NCBI GenBank assembly: GCA_004794785.1
Contig: SJOL01000802.1
Coordinates: forward strand, 2,477,351 to 2,541,350
Direction: 5' to 3'
DNA: 64,000 nucleotides
Origin: Opisthorchis felineus
Taxonomy: Eukaryota; Platyhelminthes; Trematoda; Opisthorchiida; Opisthorchiidae
Shown one piece after another: positions 11,561 through 24,357 of the stretch (position 1 is its first letter; each line of letters starts with the position of its first letter). The position numbers were made by a program, and so were the translations under genes. The notes under the pieces were generated by a model that worked only from the letters and a program-made list of their open reading frames with translations, searched no databases and was not told the DNA's origin.

Positions 11561-14289
11561 AGTGTTTTATGAACCCACAAGACCGAAATTCCAAAGTACC
11601 GGCCTGTCTATTGTACTGTACGCTCGGGCTACCCGCAAACCGCTATTTGTGAGCTTACCGGTGAAAACAGAACCTTCCATTGTGCCCGATACAGGGTGTG
11701 ACGACTATCACAAAAAATCTACCAGACTTACTATCTGTGACGAATCACTTGGTTTTGTGTGGCGAGACGCTTGCTGCAAAATGGGAACTTTTTCTGCATA
11801 ACTCGCGAATGGCTGCTCTATTTTGAGTTTGCTCGGACACAGACAGCACCATTATTGTTTGTGTACATTTTTAAAACATTTCCGAATCCCGTGAATGAGA
11901 AAACTCATGAGAAAACTAAGTTCACAAAATTCTACACCGTCCTCATGGAGACGTCATGCTGAGCTGTGGCAGCCATGGAAAATATGAATTGTGGGCCTCA
12001 GAGCAGATCCTAAGTACGCTTAAACCAATTTCAGCAAAACTGCGACTTTCTGGAGGAGATTTTAAAGTATCAAATAAATAGCTTTAAATGCCAAAACTTT
12101 ATGTGAAAGTGTTCCTGGTTCCAACTATAATTTCAGGGAAATTTTGGGTGTGCGTCTAAAGATCAGCATGACTTCTGCCCAGCAAATGAAAACGATCTTC
12201 CGGAAAATGTGATTTTTTAGGGGTTACAGCCTCATGGTCTAAAGCGCCTATGCTCAGTGTTTTCTTATACAACCTCTTAACGGGTGGTTTTTTAGGCGTG
12301 TGATTTTCAAGTTCAATAAATACCTCAAATTGAAAAAAATGCTTGATGCGATATGGTACCTCAAATTGCCGGAACAGGTAATTCGCCTAAAGTGGACGAT
12401 TGTTGTAGGTATTTCTGAGGCTGTAATAATATGTGAAAGTTGATACAGTCTAAAGTGTACTAGTTGACGTGAAATATGCGGGAAGCGTTTCTAAATTCCT
12501 AATTTCGGACGGATGCGCATGCTTGTCCCCTCGTACCTTGAGGAGCGGTTGTAGTGCAGTAATCGTAATGGGAACGCAGAATAACATTAAATAACTCTTA
12601 AGGGGTGTGGGGAACATAATGCTTTCAGCATATGGATTGTATTCACCGTATTCCATGAAATAGATAAAAGGCTGAATCAGTGCCATAAATTTTATACGAC
12701 TTCTGCCTGTAGGTCGAGAGTTCTGACAGACTGCTTGATACCGCATGGGAAGCTTTCAGATCATGCCTACCGGTAAAAAGTTCACCATTACTATTAACGT
12801 AGAATATCGGGCTTTCCGCAGTCGGCACCTAAACGGTGTCAGCTAGTTTAAAATTACGCATGTAATCGTGACGTTTTACTTATAATGTGAACCATTAAAA
12901 CCACCGTAAATCAGGAATAAGCCTCCAGTCTTTGGCTTAAACTACTCGGCTAGGCTGCCGCTGCTTGTGCAACGCAGCCAAAAGAACCTTACTCATGTGC
13001 ACGACTGACATGCTGCCCTATGTCCACGGTAGACACCTGAGTGACCCAAGCTCACGTGCGCGACTAACACACGCCCATCCATCTCAACTGTAAAAAGTCA
13101 GCTGTGTAACTTAAACGAGCTAAAAGTTTGATTTTTATTATGCACTTTGGTGGTTACATACGTCCTGGCAGGAGGGGCACAACTTCTTTTGCGCGTAACG
13201 TTCCGTGAGCTATTGGCGCCCCGAAGTGAGCGGAAGATATTTGTTAGTCTATTGAAATCTCACTGGGAGGGAGGTATTCTTAAAATGAGATGATTTTGAG
13301 CACCTCGGCGGCGAACTTCTCGTAGAGGAGTATTTACATGATGCCAAGTTCAAATACCGTTTCTTATCCCGTTAAAACTTGCAGCTAAGGCCTGATGAGT
13401 GTCAGGTTTCAAAAATACGATACTTACTTAAAGTGCTTGGGGTCTTGGCAAAGGATGAACAGGCCAGAATTGAAATAGGTATCCACTGCTCCGGTGCCAA
13501 CGATAAAAGAAGAGGTGTGTGTCAGTAATATGATGCGAAGGAAAGCTGCTGTGCAAAATTGTACAGAAAAGTGTGGGGCCAAAGGTATCCACCGTTGAAA
13601 GGGAGCGTCTAAAGCCAAGATATACGAATGATATCTGATAGGTGCATGCTTTCTGACAGCTTGGCCAATACAAAAATACCACACGTGTTATCGTATCCAA
13701 ACGAACACCTAGCCGCTGGAAGTTGTGTCCATAATTTGTCCATAACAAACGTTTTCACCTGATAACGCCCACACCATTTTCTCGAGCAGGCTAAATCAAT
13801 TACGCATAATAGTAAAATGTTCCTATTTCACGAAGACTTACATGGCTGATTGCTCGGCATCGCTGCCTTTACTGGTCAGAAAAGTTGTAGATCTTCTATC
13901 TATCTGCAATAAGTTAGTTGCCCTCAAAAGGCTTGCCCAAAAGTGTTCGTCGTTTGTGTTCCAACGACAAATACTACGTGCAGAAACTTCGGAACAACGC
14001 GATCTGCTGCTATCTGGGGGAGCAGGTGTGACAGAAATAACATTTCTCTGACTGTGGAACAACTACCCGACTACTCCGGCTGAGCTTTGTCACAATAAAA
14101 TCAAGCCTTTAGTCAGCCACTCAACCCGGCCGATCAACGTCACTGGCGATCGTTGTATGCTCCAATGGTAAGGACTTCGCTGCGCTTCACACGACGCCAT
14201 TACATATTTCAGCAGAGCTCTTAGGGTGTCTAACTTTGTTTTGGTTAGCCGTCGGTTTGCAGGTAGTATGCCATAAAACATCTTGGTTA
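11561..14289. other. No gene recognised; anonymous sequence
   Basis: AT-rich sequence with short open frames only. The part from about 14090 could include the missing 5' portion of the LINE that becomes recognisable at 14290, but I could not match it. Confidence 0.35.
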
Positions 14290-14293
14290 CCTT

Positions 14294-16990
14294 ATGATCA
14301 TGAACTACACGCCTGATGCCATTATTTTCCTTCCGGGATACACTATCTTCCGTTCCAATCGTTCCCACCGCCGTGGTGGTTGCGTCACATACTACAGAAC
14401 TGAAATGGAAGTCTCCCTCATTGACGATCCACAGCTGGCGGACACTCCAGACAGTTTGGCTTTCTGCCCGTCGAGCTAACCCGCCGTTTATCTTCGGGTG
14501 TTTATGCATGCCCCCTCCACACTCAGCTAGCTCTATTAACCAACTATCCACGCTTCTTTCCCATACCCAAGCTCTACCTCACCCAAACAAATTAATCGTG
14601 GGTGATCTCAACCTTCCTGAGATCTCCTGGTCTCAACAAAAATCGTCTTTGCGCCTTTCGCCTCTGCTGGCCCAACTTGATGTCGAAGGATGGTCCAAGC
14701 TCGTAAGGCAACCAACACGCGGTCCCCACACCCTGGACACTGCCCTTGTCAATGGTTATCTGTGTCCCACCGCTGCAGTTGGCCCGAAGTTCCCCGACAG
14801 CGACCATCATATTGTCACTTGCAGCTGGACAAGTACTCAACCTTCTCCTCGTCCTCCCCCCTTAAGCTCCTTCCTTTTCCCTAGCATCCCTTAAGCCTTT
14901 GCAGTCTCGTTGCGCTGCAGAACCTGGGACGAGTACTTTCACTCTTTTGACACGCAAAGCGTGGCCAACATTTTTTACGGCAATTTACTGTCATCACTAT
15001 GTCTAGTTGCCCCCACAAGAGCTTCCTATGTCTCTGGTTGTCGTTCAGCCAGACGATTATCCGCTGTAGGCCATAAACTTAAGAACTATCGTAGGCTCTT
15101 TCGCGAATCCCATGATCTCTCACACCTTATTCTAGTCAATAAGCTCATGACTGAGATTACCACGGTCAAAAGAGCTCTTGAAAAGCGCAAGGAATCTACC
15201 GCCGTAGCGCGTTCTCTTCAATCTATTTGCTGGGGCGCCTCTTTTACAGGCGCTTCTTCTCTAATTCATCTGCAATTCCAAATATTGTGGCCGCTGACGG
15301 AAAGCCTCTTTCCGACCCTGCTGATATTGTAGAATCCCCAAACTCTTATTTCGCCAGCTGCTATATTCCCTCCGCATCGAGCCTATCTACCCGTTGCTCC
15401 ACTCCTGGTTCCGAAGCGACCACATCTGTTGACGAGACAAGCCGCACTTTCTGCACGGTCTCAGTTGCTCTGTCTGACTTAACATCCTCACTCGTCCGCC
15501 TTAGAGACTCCAGTTTCCCAGGTTCTGACGGTATCCCTTCGCTCACCCTAAAAGCTGGTGGCCCGGACACTCCCACCCTCGTCCTTAATCTCTTCAACAT
15601 CCCCCTTATCACTGGCACAGTTCCAAGTCAGTGGAAGCACTCCACCATTGTACCACACTATGAGTCCACGAACTGCCCCAGCTAGCTATCGTGGCATCCA
15701 CCAAACCTGCTTGCTCTCCCGTATCCTTGAGCGCCTAATCAAAGTCCCCGTCATGGATCGCCTGCTTACCACCAAGACCTTTAACAATCGGCAGCATGGG
15801 TTTATAACGCGGCGGTCAGCTAACACATGTTAGGTTGATTTCTTTAATCATATTTCGTCCGCCTACAATGCCGGGCTGAGTATTAGTCTTATCGACCTTG
15901 ATATTCGCAAGGCGTTTGACCAAGTCCCCCACGATGCACTCCTCAACAAATTATGATCTACGGGGACTGGTGGCCCGCAACTGGGATGGTTCACTTCTTA
16001 CCTCACTGGGAGAACCCAGGTCACCAAGATCGGGGATCTCTGCTCATCACCCCTTTCCATCACCAGTAGAGTTTTCTTTTCTTCCTTTCTTACTATACAG
16101 TAATAATGTCACTGATTCGATCACCCATGGTTCCCCTTTTCTGTTTGCCGATGATATTAAAATAGCCCACACGTTTAAGGCCAGTGAATCTGTTTCCACT
16201 CCTGCTAACATTCAGTCTGATCCGAATTCCTTATCCCTCTGGTCCTCTAACTCCTGTCGTTTTTTCGCCGTTCCAAAATGCCAAGCCCTCTCGCATCGAT
16301 TCCAGATTCCTCCTGGGATGCTTATTCTTAATGGACTCTCGATTCCTACTCTTCCCGATTTGAGTGACCTAGGTCTTAGGTATTCCTGTGCGTTTAGTTT
16401 TTCCCAACATGCATGGTACAGAGTGGCTAAAGCCCGCAAGCTGTGCGCCTTCATTCGCCGATCCTTCCATAATAAGTCATGTTTAATTGCCATCTTTAGG
16501 CAGTTTGTAAGGCCCACTCTTAAATCCAGCGCTGAATTTACCTCACGGTATTCGCAGGCATGCCAGAATGCTGCGGAAAACGTGCAGCGCTCGTTCACTA
16601 AGTCCTTGTTTCCGGCGTCGTCCACACTGCCGTATCGTCTTTGCTGTTTGTCACTTGGGTTGGACCCTTTATGGCTGAGGCGCATTAGGTTTAACCTAGG
16701 CCTTCTTCATCGCCTAATCTACCGATGGGTTTACATAGCTGACCGCCGTCCTGAATTTTCTACCTGCCCTCCCTACAATATCCGCAACTCTGGATTTTCG
16801 CTCCCATTGTCGACCTGTCGAACTGTCTTCAGACAAAGCTTTTTCCTTTGCCTGTATTCCAAACTATGGAACAAGCTCCCCTATCCATACTATATCATCT
16901 CACGCATGTTTTCGAAGGGCTCTCGATTCTTACCTTTCCATTGAGAGAGCCGAGCATCTTTTTGCGCCACAGCTTACACTGGACACTTTC
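14294..16990 (+). pseudogene. LINE ORF2 remains: endonuclease plus reverse transcriptase
   Basis: The endonuclease shows GYTIFRSNRSHRRGG near 14330, then after a frameshift near 14470 GDLNLPEISW, RGPHTLDTALVNG and DSDHHIV. The RT shows AADGKPLSDPADIVESPN, SDGIPSLTLKAGGP, YRGIHQTCLLSRILERLI, QHGFITRRSANTC, IDLDIRKAFDQVPHDALLNK, LGWFTSYLTGRTQVT, FLFADDIKIAHTF (catalytic F-A-D-D at about 16140) and the C-terminal LGLDPLWLRRIRFNLGLLHR. The reading frame changes near 14470, 15230, 15660 and 15850-15950, with stops between. Motif order and spacing are normal for a LINE ORF2, so it is a decayed copy rather than a rearranged one. Confidence 0.85.
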
Positions 16991-17529
16991 TTTGAAACAG
17001 GCCCTAAGCCCTTCCAATTTGCGCTCTCACCCCAACTGTCGTATTACTTGGTCCTAGCATGTACATTCGCCAGCTTGAACCACTTAACGTTAACCCACAA
17101 GTGAGACAACTACCCTCCCAAGTGTTCTTGTCCATGAATCACTGTAATATCAATCTCTTATGCGGACGTTCACCTCCTGGGACTACATATGCACGTGCTC
17201 TCTGAAGCGTAGTTGTGTTGCAGAGAATATCTTGCGCCTGCCACCGTCACTGTTTTCATGGCCATCTTCAATGACCTCGTGGTATTTTCTTACCTCCGGC
17301 CTTAAGCTTTTATGCCAGCCAATTTATTTCTAGTTCTTTAAAGCCTGGTTCCTTCCCTGAATAACTCTGTCAGCTCTAGTTAATGTCTGGTGCCTTGCTT
17401 TGACTAGATTTAACTAACCTCAGCCAAACCGAAGCCTTATTTCCTCACCGTTCAGAACCATTCCGCACCCCCTGATTACGTGCAATGCACGCACATCAAA
17501 TAGTGGGTCTGAATGTAATACTGTTTTTT

Positions 17530-17860
17530 ACGCAATGTACTACTCATGAGGTTGCTGAAAATTCTTCGACAGCCCACGACCGGTTTCGCCCTTTTTGGGG
17601 CTCATCAGGCAGGCGCAGTCCCCGAGTTTCCGTCAACCTTATATTCTACTTGAACCCAAATTAGACTGTTTTCAATTCAGTTGCATGGAAACATCACAAA
17701 CGAGAGATTCAGCTGGGTTTCAGGTGAGTCTCTCGCAAAACCAAATTGATTTGCAAATGAGTGTATTTCTTGTAATACTGTTTTGTTCCATAGCCCACTC
17801 ATTCACACATACACATAACGCTGTGGTGCGCCTCTACTTGACATGGCAGTTCACACCAAT
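17530..17860 (-). mobile_element. Hammerhead-bearing Penelope-type repeat inserted in LINE 3' region
   Basis: Flanks shared with 52705-52900 and 63620-63740 define the unit: minus-strand CAAGTAGAATATAAGGTTG, then GACGGAAACTCGGGGACTG, the ribozyme core, and GCTGTCGAAGAATTTTCAGC followed by a CATGAGTAGT element. The homologous place in the inverted LINE copy lacks it, which supports a later insertion. Solo hammerhead modules of this kind are known from terminal repeats of Penelope-like elements. Confidence 0.6.
17572..17616 (-). ncRNA. Hammerhead ribozyme, family A, complete core with GUC site
   Basis: Minus strand: stem I 5' side GCCTGC, core CTGATGA, stem II GCCC/GGGC, core GAAA, palindromic stem III ACCGGT, cleavage base C (GGTC), stem I 3' side GTGGGC. 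Stem I pairs over six positions, two of them G-U. The loopless self-complementary stem III is the arrangement seen in minimal type I hammerheads, which work better as dimers. All core bases expected for catalysis are present. Confidence 0.72.
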
Positions 17861-18028
17861 GCTTCGTCGTCGTTTAGCCCTAGTACACAGGCTCTGAACA
17901 TCTCCATTCTACCCCCATGGCCCAAAAGGTAGCTGCCGTTTCATTTGCCTCTGCGACTTGCCTCTCTCAGCGGCTGTTTGCTGTTTGCTTGTTCGAAACG
18001 ACTGAGCTGCTTTATTTGCCTGGCTTCT

Positions 18029-18283
18029 CCCCCGACCGGATAAAATATCTGGTAGCTGGAGTTATTTTTAATGCACAAGCCACAATTATGACTGCCCGGT
18101 GGTACGCCACCTTGCAGATCTGGTAGCATGCACGAGGGATGAAAACCTCGTGTGGTGGCCGGTACGTCCTGCAGGGAGGGTCGCCCTGTTGCGTTGCACC
18201 ATGGTGCGTTCGTATACCCATCACCCCTCCAGTAGCACGGGTGCTTCGCTCACCGCCGGTGGTTCTGGGCATGGCCTTTAATT
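18029..18283 (+). repeat. 255-bp near-identical block in LINE 3' region, plus copy
   Basis: Runs from CCCCCGACCGGATAAAAT to GGCATGGCCTTTAATT. Compared by eye with the reverse complement of 24358-24613 I find three differences: one inserted A and two transitions. The flanks on both sides remain homologous but clearly diverged, so the block edges are abrupt. It is rich in short self-complementary pieces: GGTGG-TACG-CCACC, CACGAGG-(8)-CCTCGTG and the 12-bp palindrome GCACCATGGTGC. It has no obvious open frame of interest. Confidence 0.75.
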
Positions 18284-20078
18284 GGGGAAAATCATAAAAG
18301 AGCACCGTTGTTGTTTGTCTGTAGCTGGCTTGGACTTGTCACGGTTGTCACTTGTCTGGCAACACCAAGAAATATAGGCGGATGACAGCAATCCTTTCGT
18401 TTTGTTTAAAAAAGTACATGCATGGGGTAGACTGAAGGCACTGTGCGAGGCCCCCGGCTGACATCGACGTGCAAGGAGTTGCCCCCATCGTCTTGGTTGG
18501 GCTGCACCACCCCAAGTCTATTGCATCATCCAGACATGACACACACGTTCCTCTCTTTTGTTCTCTGAGGCAATCATATACACACAAAAAGTATATCCTT
18601 CATTGTTTCCTGATTACAAGCAGCGACCGATAGCTGTTTTTTTGCCATGCATCATTCGTTTCTTGGAGCTGACATTAGTGACTCGGTGACAGGCTACCCA
18701 TACTCTCACCTTTCTGTTGAGATGACGTAGTAGATTCCATATAAATTACGGTTCTTACTTATTATCCAGGAAGCTGTTGCCTAACCGATTATTATTTGTC
18801 TCCTGTCCCTGTATACATTAACGCACCCTTGCACAACGGAGACCCTGTGATTGGATTTTTTGTCTATACTGAGCTTAAAACTACTGCCATGTAATTGCCT
18901 GCTCCAACCAATCCAACGGTTAGCCTCCCTGCCCCGGCGGCTACGTCCCTACCTTGCCTAAACTAGGCACCTACTCTGGCTCAGCTAGTACTTGGTTTCT
19001 AGATCACCATTTCCTAGGTTCATTTAGCTTGCTGTCATCCCCTTTTAGATTTTTCCCCATTGGACGTCTTTTTTACCTGATGCCTCCTTGCTCTCACCAG
19101 ACGCTATTGCTCTCATCCTATTCCCTCCTCATTCCCCTTTTTCCCAAGCTTCAAACTTCGGCTGTAGTTGCGCAGACGCCACGTGCAACCCTCATTCATT
19201 CAATCTAGCTTGTCCGCGGTCTACGCTGTCATGGTCCTCTAACTGAATCGAAATTACCGATGACTCTACATTGGCTTGACTCTTACTGTGTCAATCTCCT
19301 AAACTAACCCAGATCAAGCCGCCAGGGAAATGCGTATCCCCTGTCTGATTGCGGCAACCTTGACGAGCGTTACGGGGCTGTCCAAAAACCGAAGTGTGTC
19401 AGTGCAATGATGGCATGGCACTGCCATACCCAGTCTGATGGCACTCCCGCAATTACTTTCTCCAGAATCTCGACCGCAGCTTCCCGCCCACTCGAGCCTG
19501 TAATCGCATCCACAAACAAATTTTTCACCTGGCCCCAACCGCCTCGTTCTAACCCGCTGAACATATCGTTCGGATTTAACCAACCTAGCTTCCTGCCGCA
19601 ATTCCGGTTTGCCTCTTCCACAAGTTCAATTTCACTTACGGTGTTCGATTGGCCCTGTGCATTGGCACAATCTCCTCATCAAAACTACCCTTTACACCTG
19701 ACCTCCCTACGACGGTGACAACAGTGAGTCTACTCAGTTTCAATTTAAACCATACTTTTTAGACGAAACTTGCCATTTGTCTCCAGATCGAATTCGCCAG
19801 TCTCCACCTCCATTTTGCATTTTGTGACCCTAGCCATTTACTCGACCGCCCAAGGTCACTCATGGCCAGCAACGGTTTTCAGTTTTAGTTCAGGTCAGCA
19901 TGCTTCATTTTTGAACTTGTCGTACCTCATGTCCATTGTCCTCTTTTTTTGTTCCCGCAACTGTGGTGACTTTTCACGCAATAAGCATGCCCGTTGTGTT
20001 TTTTCCTGCCGCGTTCAGGCTGTAACGACCCGATCATGCCTCAGTCGGCATGTTCCCCACAGGTTGAAAAATAAACCT

Positions 20079-20252
20079 ATTATTATTATTATTATACCGG
20101 ATAATGCCCACTGCTTGTGACGCTGCCCCTTTTCCACGCAATCCCCCGTACCCACGACCCCCTCAGTCATGCTTTTATTCTGACCGTAACATTATGATCA
20201 TGCCTGACGGTATGCCACCCACCAGTTCTGAATAATCATTATTATTATTATG
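20079..20252 (+). repeat. LINE 3' tails: two ATT runs with a duplicated terminal motif
   Basis: TATTATTATTATTATTAT at 20079-20095 and CATTATTATTATTAT at 20236-20250 each follow a similar motif: GATCATGCCT, then a GGCATG or GGTATGCC element, then AATAA. The inverted copy has only the outer version. This suggests a partial duplication of the 3' end or a tail gained inside the element. Confidence 0.5.
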
Positions 20253-22346
20253 GCAGATTATCTCCGTGCCCCCTCTGACAAAACCGGACTAGGCAACCCA
20301 CGGTTTGCGTGCCGTTTGATATTGGAAAATGCGCTAAACTTACTGGCTTCTTCTGGTTCATTAGCTTAGTTTTGTGTGAGGGCTGACCGCTGCATTTGTA
20401 GAACGCTCATTTGTAGTACGAAATAGCTTTTGTGATCTTTTGACCGCCGCGCGGGCAAATACCGCATAAGTAATATTCATGTACTCATTGTATTCCTCTT
20501 TAAATGCTATAAAGAATGAAAATCGTGCAGCCACTGATTTCTCAACAAGCATGTCCGAAGTCAAGCCCAAAACTTACCGACTCACAAGAGCTCTACTTTA
20601 AAATTGAATGCACGTTGAGTATCGCCATTAAAGACTAGTTAAAACAAGTTTCGACCAAAGAAATGCAGTTTATGATGTTTGTTGCTATCGACATACATAA
20701 AGAGAGCTGCAACATTTTGATGCAGAAGTTCTCCTCCGACGTACTTGAACAAAAATTTGAGTGTACCACATAAAGTTAAGCAGCATTCACGGCTTGTTTC
20801 AGAACACGAGGTCGTTGATTTACAAACTGCTTCTGGTTAAATATAAATGAGCCATTCACTATTGCACGAGGAAATCTGACGATTTTCAGTAAGACCTCAG
20901 AGCCTACATCGCAAATTTGACTACTTCAAGGGGGTGTCTTGCAGCGTACGGGGAAACAACGGTAAGAACAGAAGACTTAGTGTGGAATGCATTTTTTCAT
21001 TTGGAGCTAGCGAGGGCCTCGGATATAGTGTGCAGTTACAGCAGTGTTCCCGATTGGTTGTTACTAAATCCCGAGCCATGTAAGCGATCCAGTCGATGAG
21101 ACGACACTCTCCAGTCCCATGCTTGTGGGAGATTTCCTCCTGTAAACATTGGTCAGAATTGATGATAACGTAGAAATTTGTCAGAAAGCCCTTCCGCAGA
21201 ATCAGTTTCAGCAATGGATTTTTCCCAGCTTTTGTGGCTCGTGATGCTACTCGGCTGTCAACATATTAGTGGCTATTGGTTGAAAGAAATGCAATGAACA
21301 GCGACGTGGCATTTATAGTGGCATTAGAACTCCTGTCCTTTGAAAATATCCGCTACCTTGCACGCCCTAGCAATTGGATCATTTGACCGAATATCTCCGG
21401 GGTTCTTTCGTATGACCCTCGTGGCGTACTTGAATTTCTAACATTCTGCTGCGTTTCCGCTTTCCAGTAAAAAGTTCAGGACCTTAAATTACTTATTCCG
21501 TACATATGTATTGAAGAAAGCGAAGTTTTTGACCGCATTCTCAAAGAATACGGCGCAGTACACAAGGAGCGCCGAACTCTAATTAGAAGCGCAGTCGCAC
21601 GACGGTACGCTCATAGGCACAAGAAGCTACGCCTGGGACGTTTCGTCATTATATCACTGGGGTGAGCTACCAAGTGTAACTCTCTTCTTGAGGAAGTGGA
21701 AGGTGCAGGTCCCAACTAAGGGTTGAAGGTGAAGCTTGGGCACCCCATGTAACTGAGTAGGTAGGGATGTTGTCGTACTCGATGTACACCAAATCCTGCA
21801 ATCCTTAGGGCGACCACGTATATCCCGACAGACCTCTTGTATTTGGCGTCTTCCAGGAGCTTCGGATTAGGAAAGTGTACTTTTAAGTGTTTCGGGCTAC
21901 CAAGCAGCCAATTTATTCTACAAGCTGTCAGCTCCTGTGCACGACAGTCACACAGCCATCTAAAAAGTATTAACTGCGCCTCGCACTTCAACAATGAGTT
22001 CCATCATCACAAAGAAGCAATCACATATAGCAGGAGGGATACTTGGAATACGACCCATCTGGTAATTCTCACATTCAACAGTCGTCAGTTAAGCACCACT
22101 TACGAAATACATTTCACTGTATATCAAACAAAGATGCATTCTGATGATTACTCCCAACCATCCACCTAACAGACGCACGTACATCAGGATATATTACACC
22201 ATCTGCTAAGCGGCAAAAAATTAACCAGAGGCCTGGTGCAATCTACCGCGATACTGTAGCCATAATAACTTGCGGAATTTGCTGTATTCCACAGTAAATA
22301 TACTGACGCAAACTATGCCTGTGAAAATCCGTATCAGGTATCCTCT
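20253..22346. other. Spacer between inverted LINE 3' ends; no gene recognised
   Basis: About 2.1 kb separates the two outward 3' tails. I see no coding motif, RNA gene or terminal repeat in it. Confidence 0.4.
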
Positions 22347-22350
22347 GTTT

Positions 22351-22376
22351 TGATAATGATAATGATAATGATAATG
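22351..22376 (-). repeat. ATTATC microsatellite tail of minus-strand LINE
   Basis: Plus-strand TGATAA units repeated four to five times at the 3' terminus of the inverted LINE copy. This is the expected place for the simple-repeat tail of such elements. Confidence 0.75.
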
Positions 22377-24357
22377 TTTGTTCCCAACCTGTGGGTGGCA
22401 TGCCGTCAGACATGATCACAAGTTTACAGTCAGAATAAAAGCATGACTGGCGGGGATTGTGGGCGCAAGGGAGGTTTGGGAAAAAAGACAGCGTCATAGG
22501 CGGTGGGCATTATCCGATGTAGGCGTGGTCACCACTAAACCGGCACGGGCAGGGAAGTACTGTTACTATGCGTTTTTTTGAGAGAATATCGAGCAAGATC
22601 GGATCGTTAGGATCTGAAGGTGACGGGCGAAAAACAAAGCGATGGAGGGCAAAACCAATGGCTTCCTCCCTTACACATGACAAGAAAAGTGTAAACGGTG
22701 GAAAATGAGGAACCAGAACATCAGATCTGGTGATGCAGCAGAGTTGGCGTCATCCAGCCGGTCAAGCTGAACTAAAACCCAAAACCACCGCTGAGGTCTC
22801 GTGGTTTGGACTGTTGGGCTCATGACCAGGGTCACACAAAGCGCAAGTGGAGATGATGAAGTGGAGGGTTTATCAAAGCGGATAAATGGCAACAGGAATC
22901 TCAGAAATATGGCGTACAGTGAAACCTTAGAGACTCACTGGTGTCACCGTTGTGCAGTCGGGCATAATAATTCCTTGGAAGAGTGAGCTGGTGGCAACAC
23001 ATGAGCCGGAACGCAAACCGTATAGAAAGTTATTGAATTTTACGAGAAGCACGGACACATTGAAATGGTTAACTTAGAACGAAAGGTTCCGCAGGTTGGA
23101 ATGAACATGTCATGGAGGCGGCTGGGGCCAGGTGGGGAGCTTGTTTGTTTTGCAGTTAATGGAGCGAGTGGGCGAGAGGGTATTGTCGAGATTAGGAAAG
23201 GAATAGTTGCGGGCGTGCTATCAAACTGGGTATGGTAGTGCCGTGCCTTCATTGGCCTGACATACTTCGGTTTTTGGACAGCCCCATAACGGACATCACA
23301 TTTAAGGTCATTGGGCTGGGAAGTGCGATTCTTTGAGCAGCGGGATTCTTTTCAGGCTGACCAAGGAAACAAAGGTAGAACGAAGCCGATATAAGATCGC
23401 AGGTTTTTCTGGTACGTTTGGGGATCCTGAGGATGTAGATCATAGGCCAGGTGAAGTGGATGACAGCCAATCAGGTCGTCCATACCTGATATTGCCGAAG
23501 TTGGAAGCTTGGGAAGATCAGGGAATGGGATGAGATTGGTAAAGCATGGTGAGTTTGAGGAGACAGCAGACGGGATAATGTGCACTAATGTACATAAAAA
23601 GAAAACCTTGACGTCTACCGTGATTAGGATGATGACAACAAGTGATTATATGAGGTGGGATAGGGGTGGATTTGTGCTTAGTTCACTAGCGACCAAGGGT
23701 TGGGTTTGCTAACATATATTAAAGTTCAAGGGATCTAGTGCAAACCGATATGAGCATGCAAAGTGGTATTGTGGTCAGGGAAATCAAATGTATGAGGACT
23801 GATGGGAGTGAACTTCCGAGGTGATGGACTAGTTAATCTGGTATTTATTACATGAGATGGACAGCACCAGGACAGAAGGTAAGTGTGAGAGAAATAGTCA
23901 TCAGTCCCCGAAGCACTGCTATCAGCTTCAAGTTAACAAGTGGTGCACGGCGAATAAATAGCTTTTGGGCACTAGTCTTGCATGCTGGTAGCGGAGGGTT
24001 AGGAACCTCTGTATACATTCTATTTCTCATTGTATGTGTTTACTCCTGAGAGCAGTTTGTAGGTGCGTGTGTTTTATTTGGTTGACTGAGTGGGCTTTGG
24101 TGCGGAGCAACGCCAATTATGACAAGGGCAGCTACAGCTACGCATGTCGATGTAAGCCATGGGCACCACAGAGTCCCCAGGCTATTCCATCTAAGTTTTT
24201 ACGCATTTCTTTTTTTAACAGACGGGAGGCCAGTTTTTTCTTTCTTTTTTCTGTAGCTGTCTGTAGCTTATAGCTGTGCCAGTTAAATGACACAACCGGG
24301 ACGAGTCCAGCCCAGCAGCAACAAACAAAAAACAAAAGTGCTCTTATTCATTGCCTG

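Larger units (their letters stand above)
14290..20250 (+). mobile_element. Non-LTR retrotransposon (LINE), plus-strand copy with very long 3' region
   Basis: Recognisable parts in order are an apurinic-type endonuclease domain (14294-14850), a linker, a reverse transcriptase (15240-16990), and a non-coding 3' region ending in ATT-rich tails at 20079-20095 and 20236-20252. The limits of the 3' region come from colinear similarity to the inverted copy at 22347-25510, which ends in a comparable ATTATC tail. A hammerhead-bearing repeat (about 17530-17860) has landed in the 3' region. Several frameshifts and stops make this copy inactive. The clade is probably CR1/jockey-like. Confidence 0.75.

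Noticed and set aside
14090..14551. 153-codon minus-strand open frame
   Set aside because: The downstream part is antisense to the LINE endonuclease domain and shows no protein motif of its own.
16212..16685. 157-codon minus-strand open frame
   Set aside because: Antisense shadow of the LINE reverse transcriptase.
22351..22376. CRISPR-like short repeat array
   Set aside because: A six-base simple repeat without spacers, forming the tail of a LINE.
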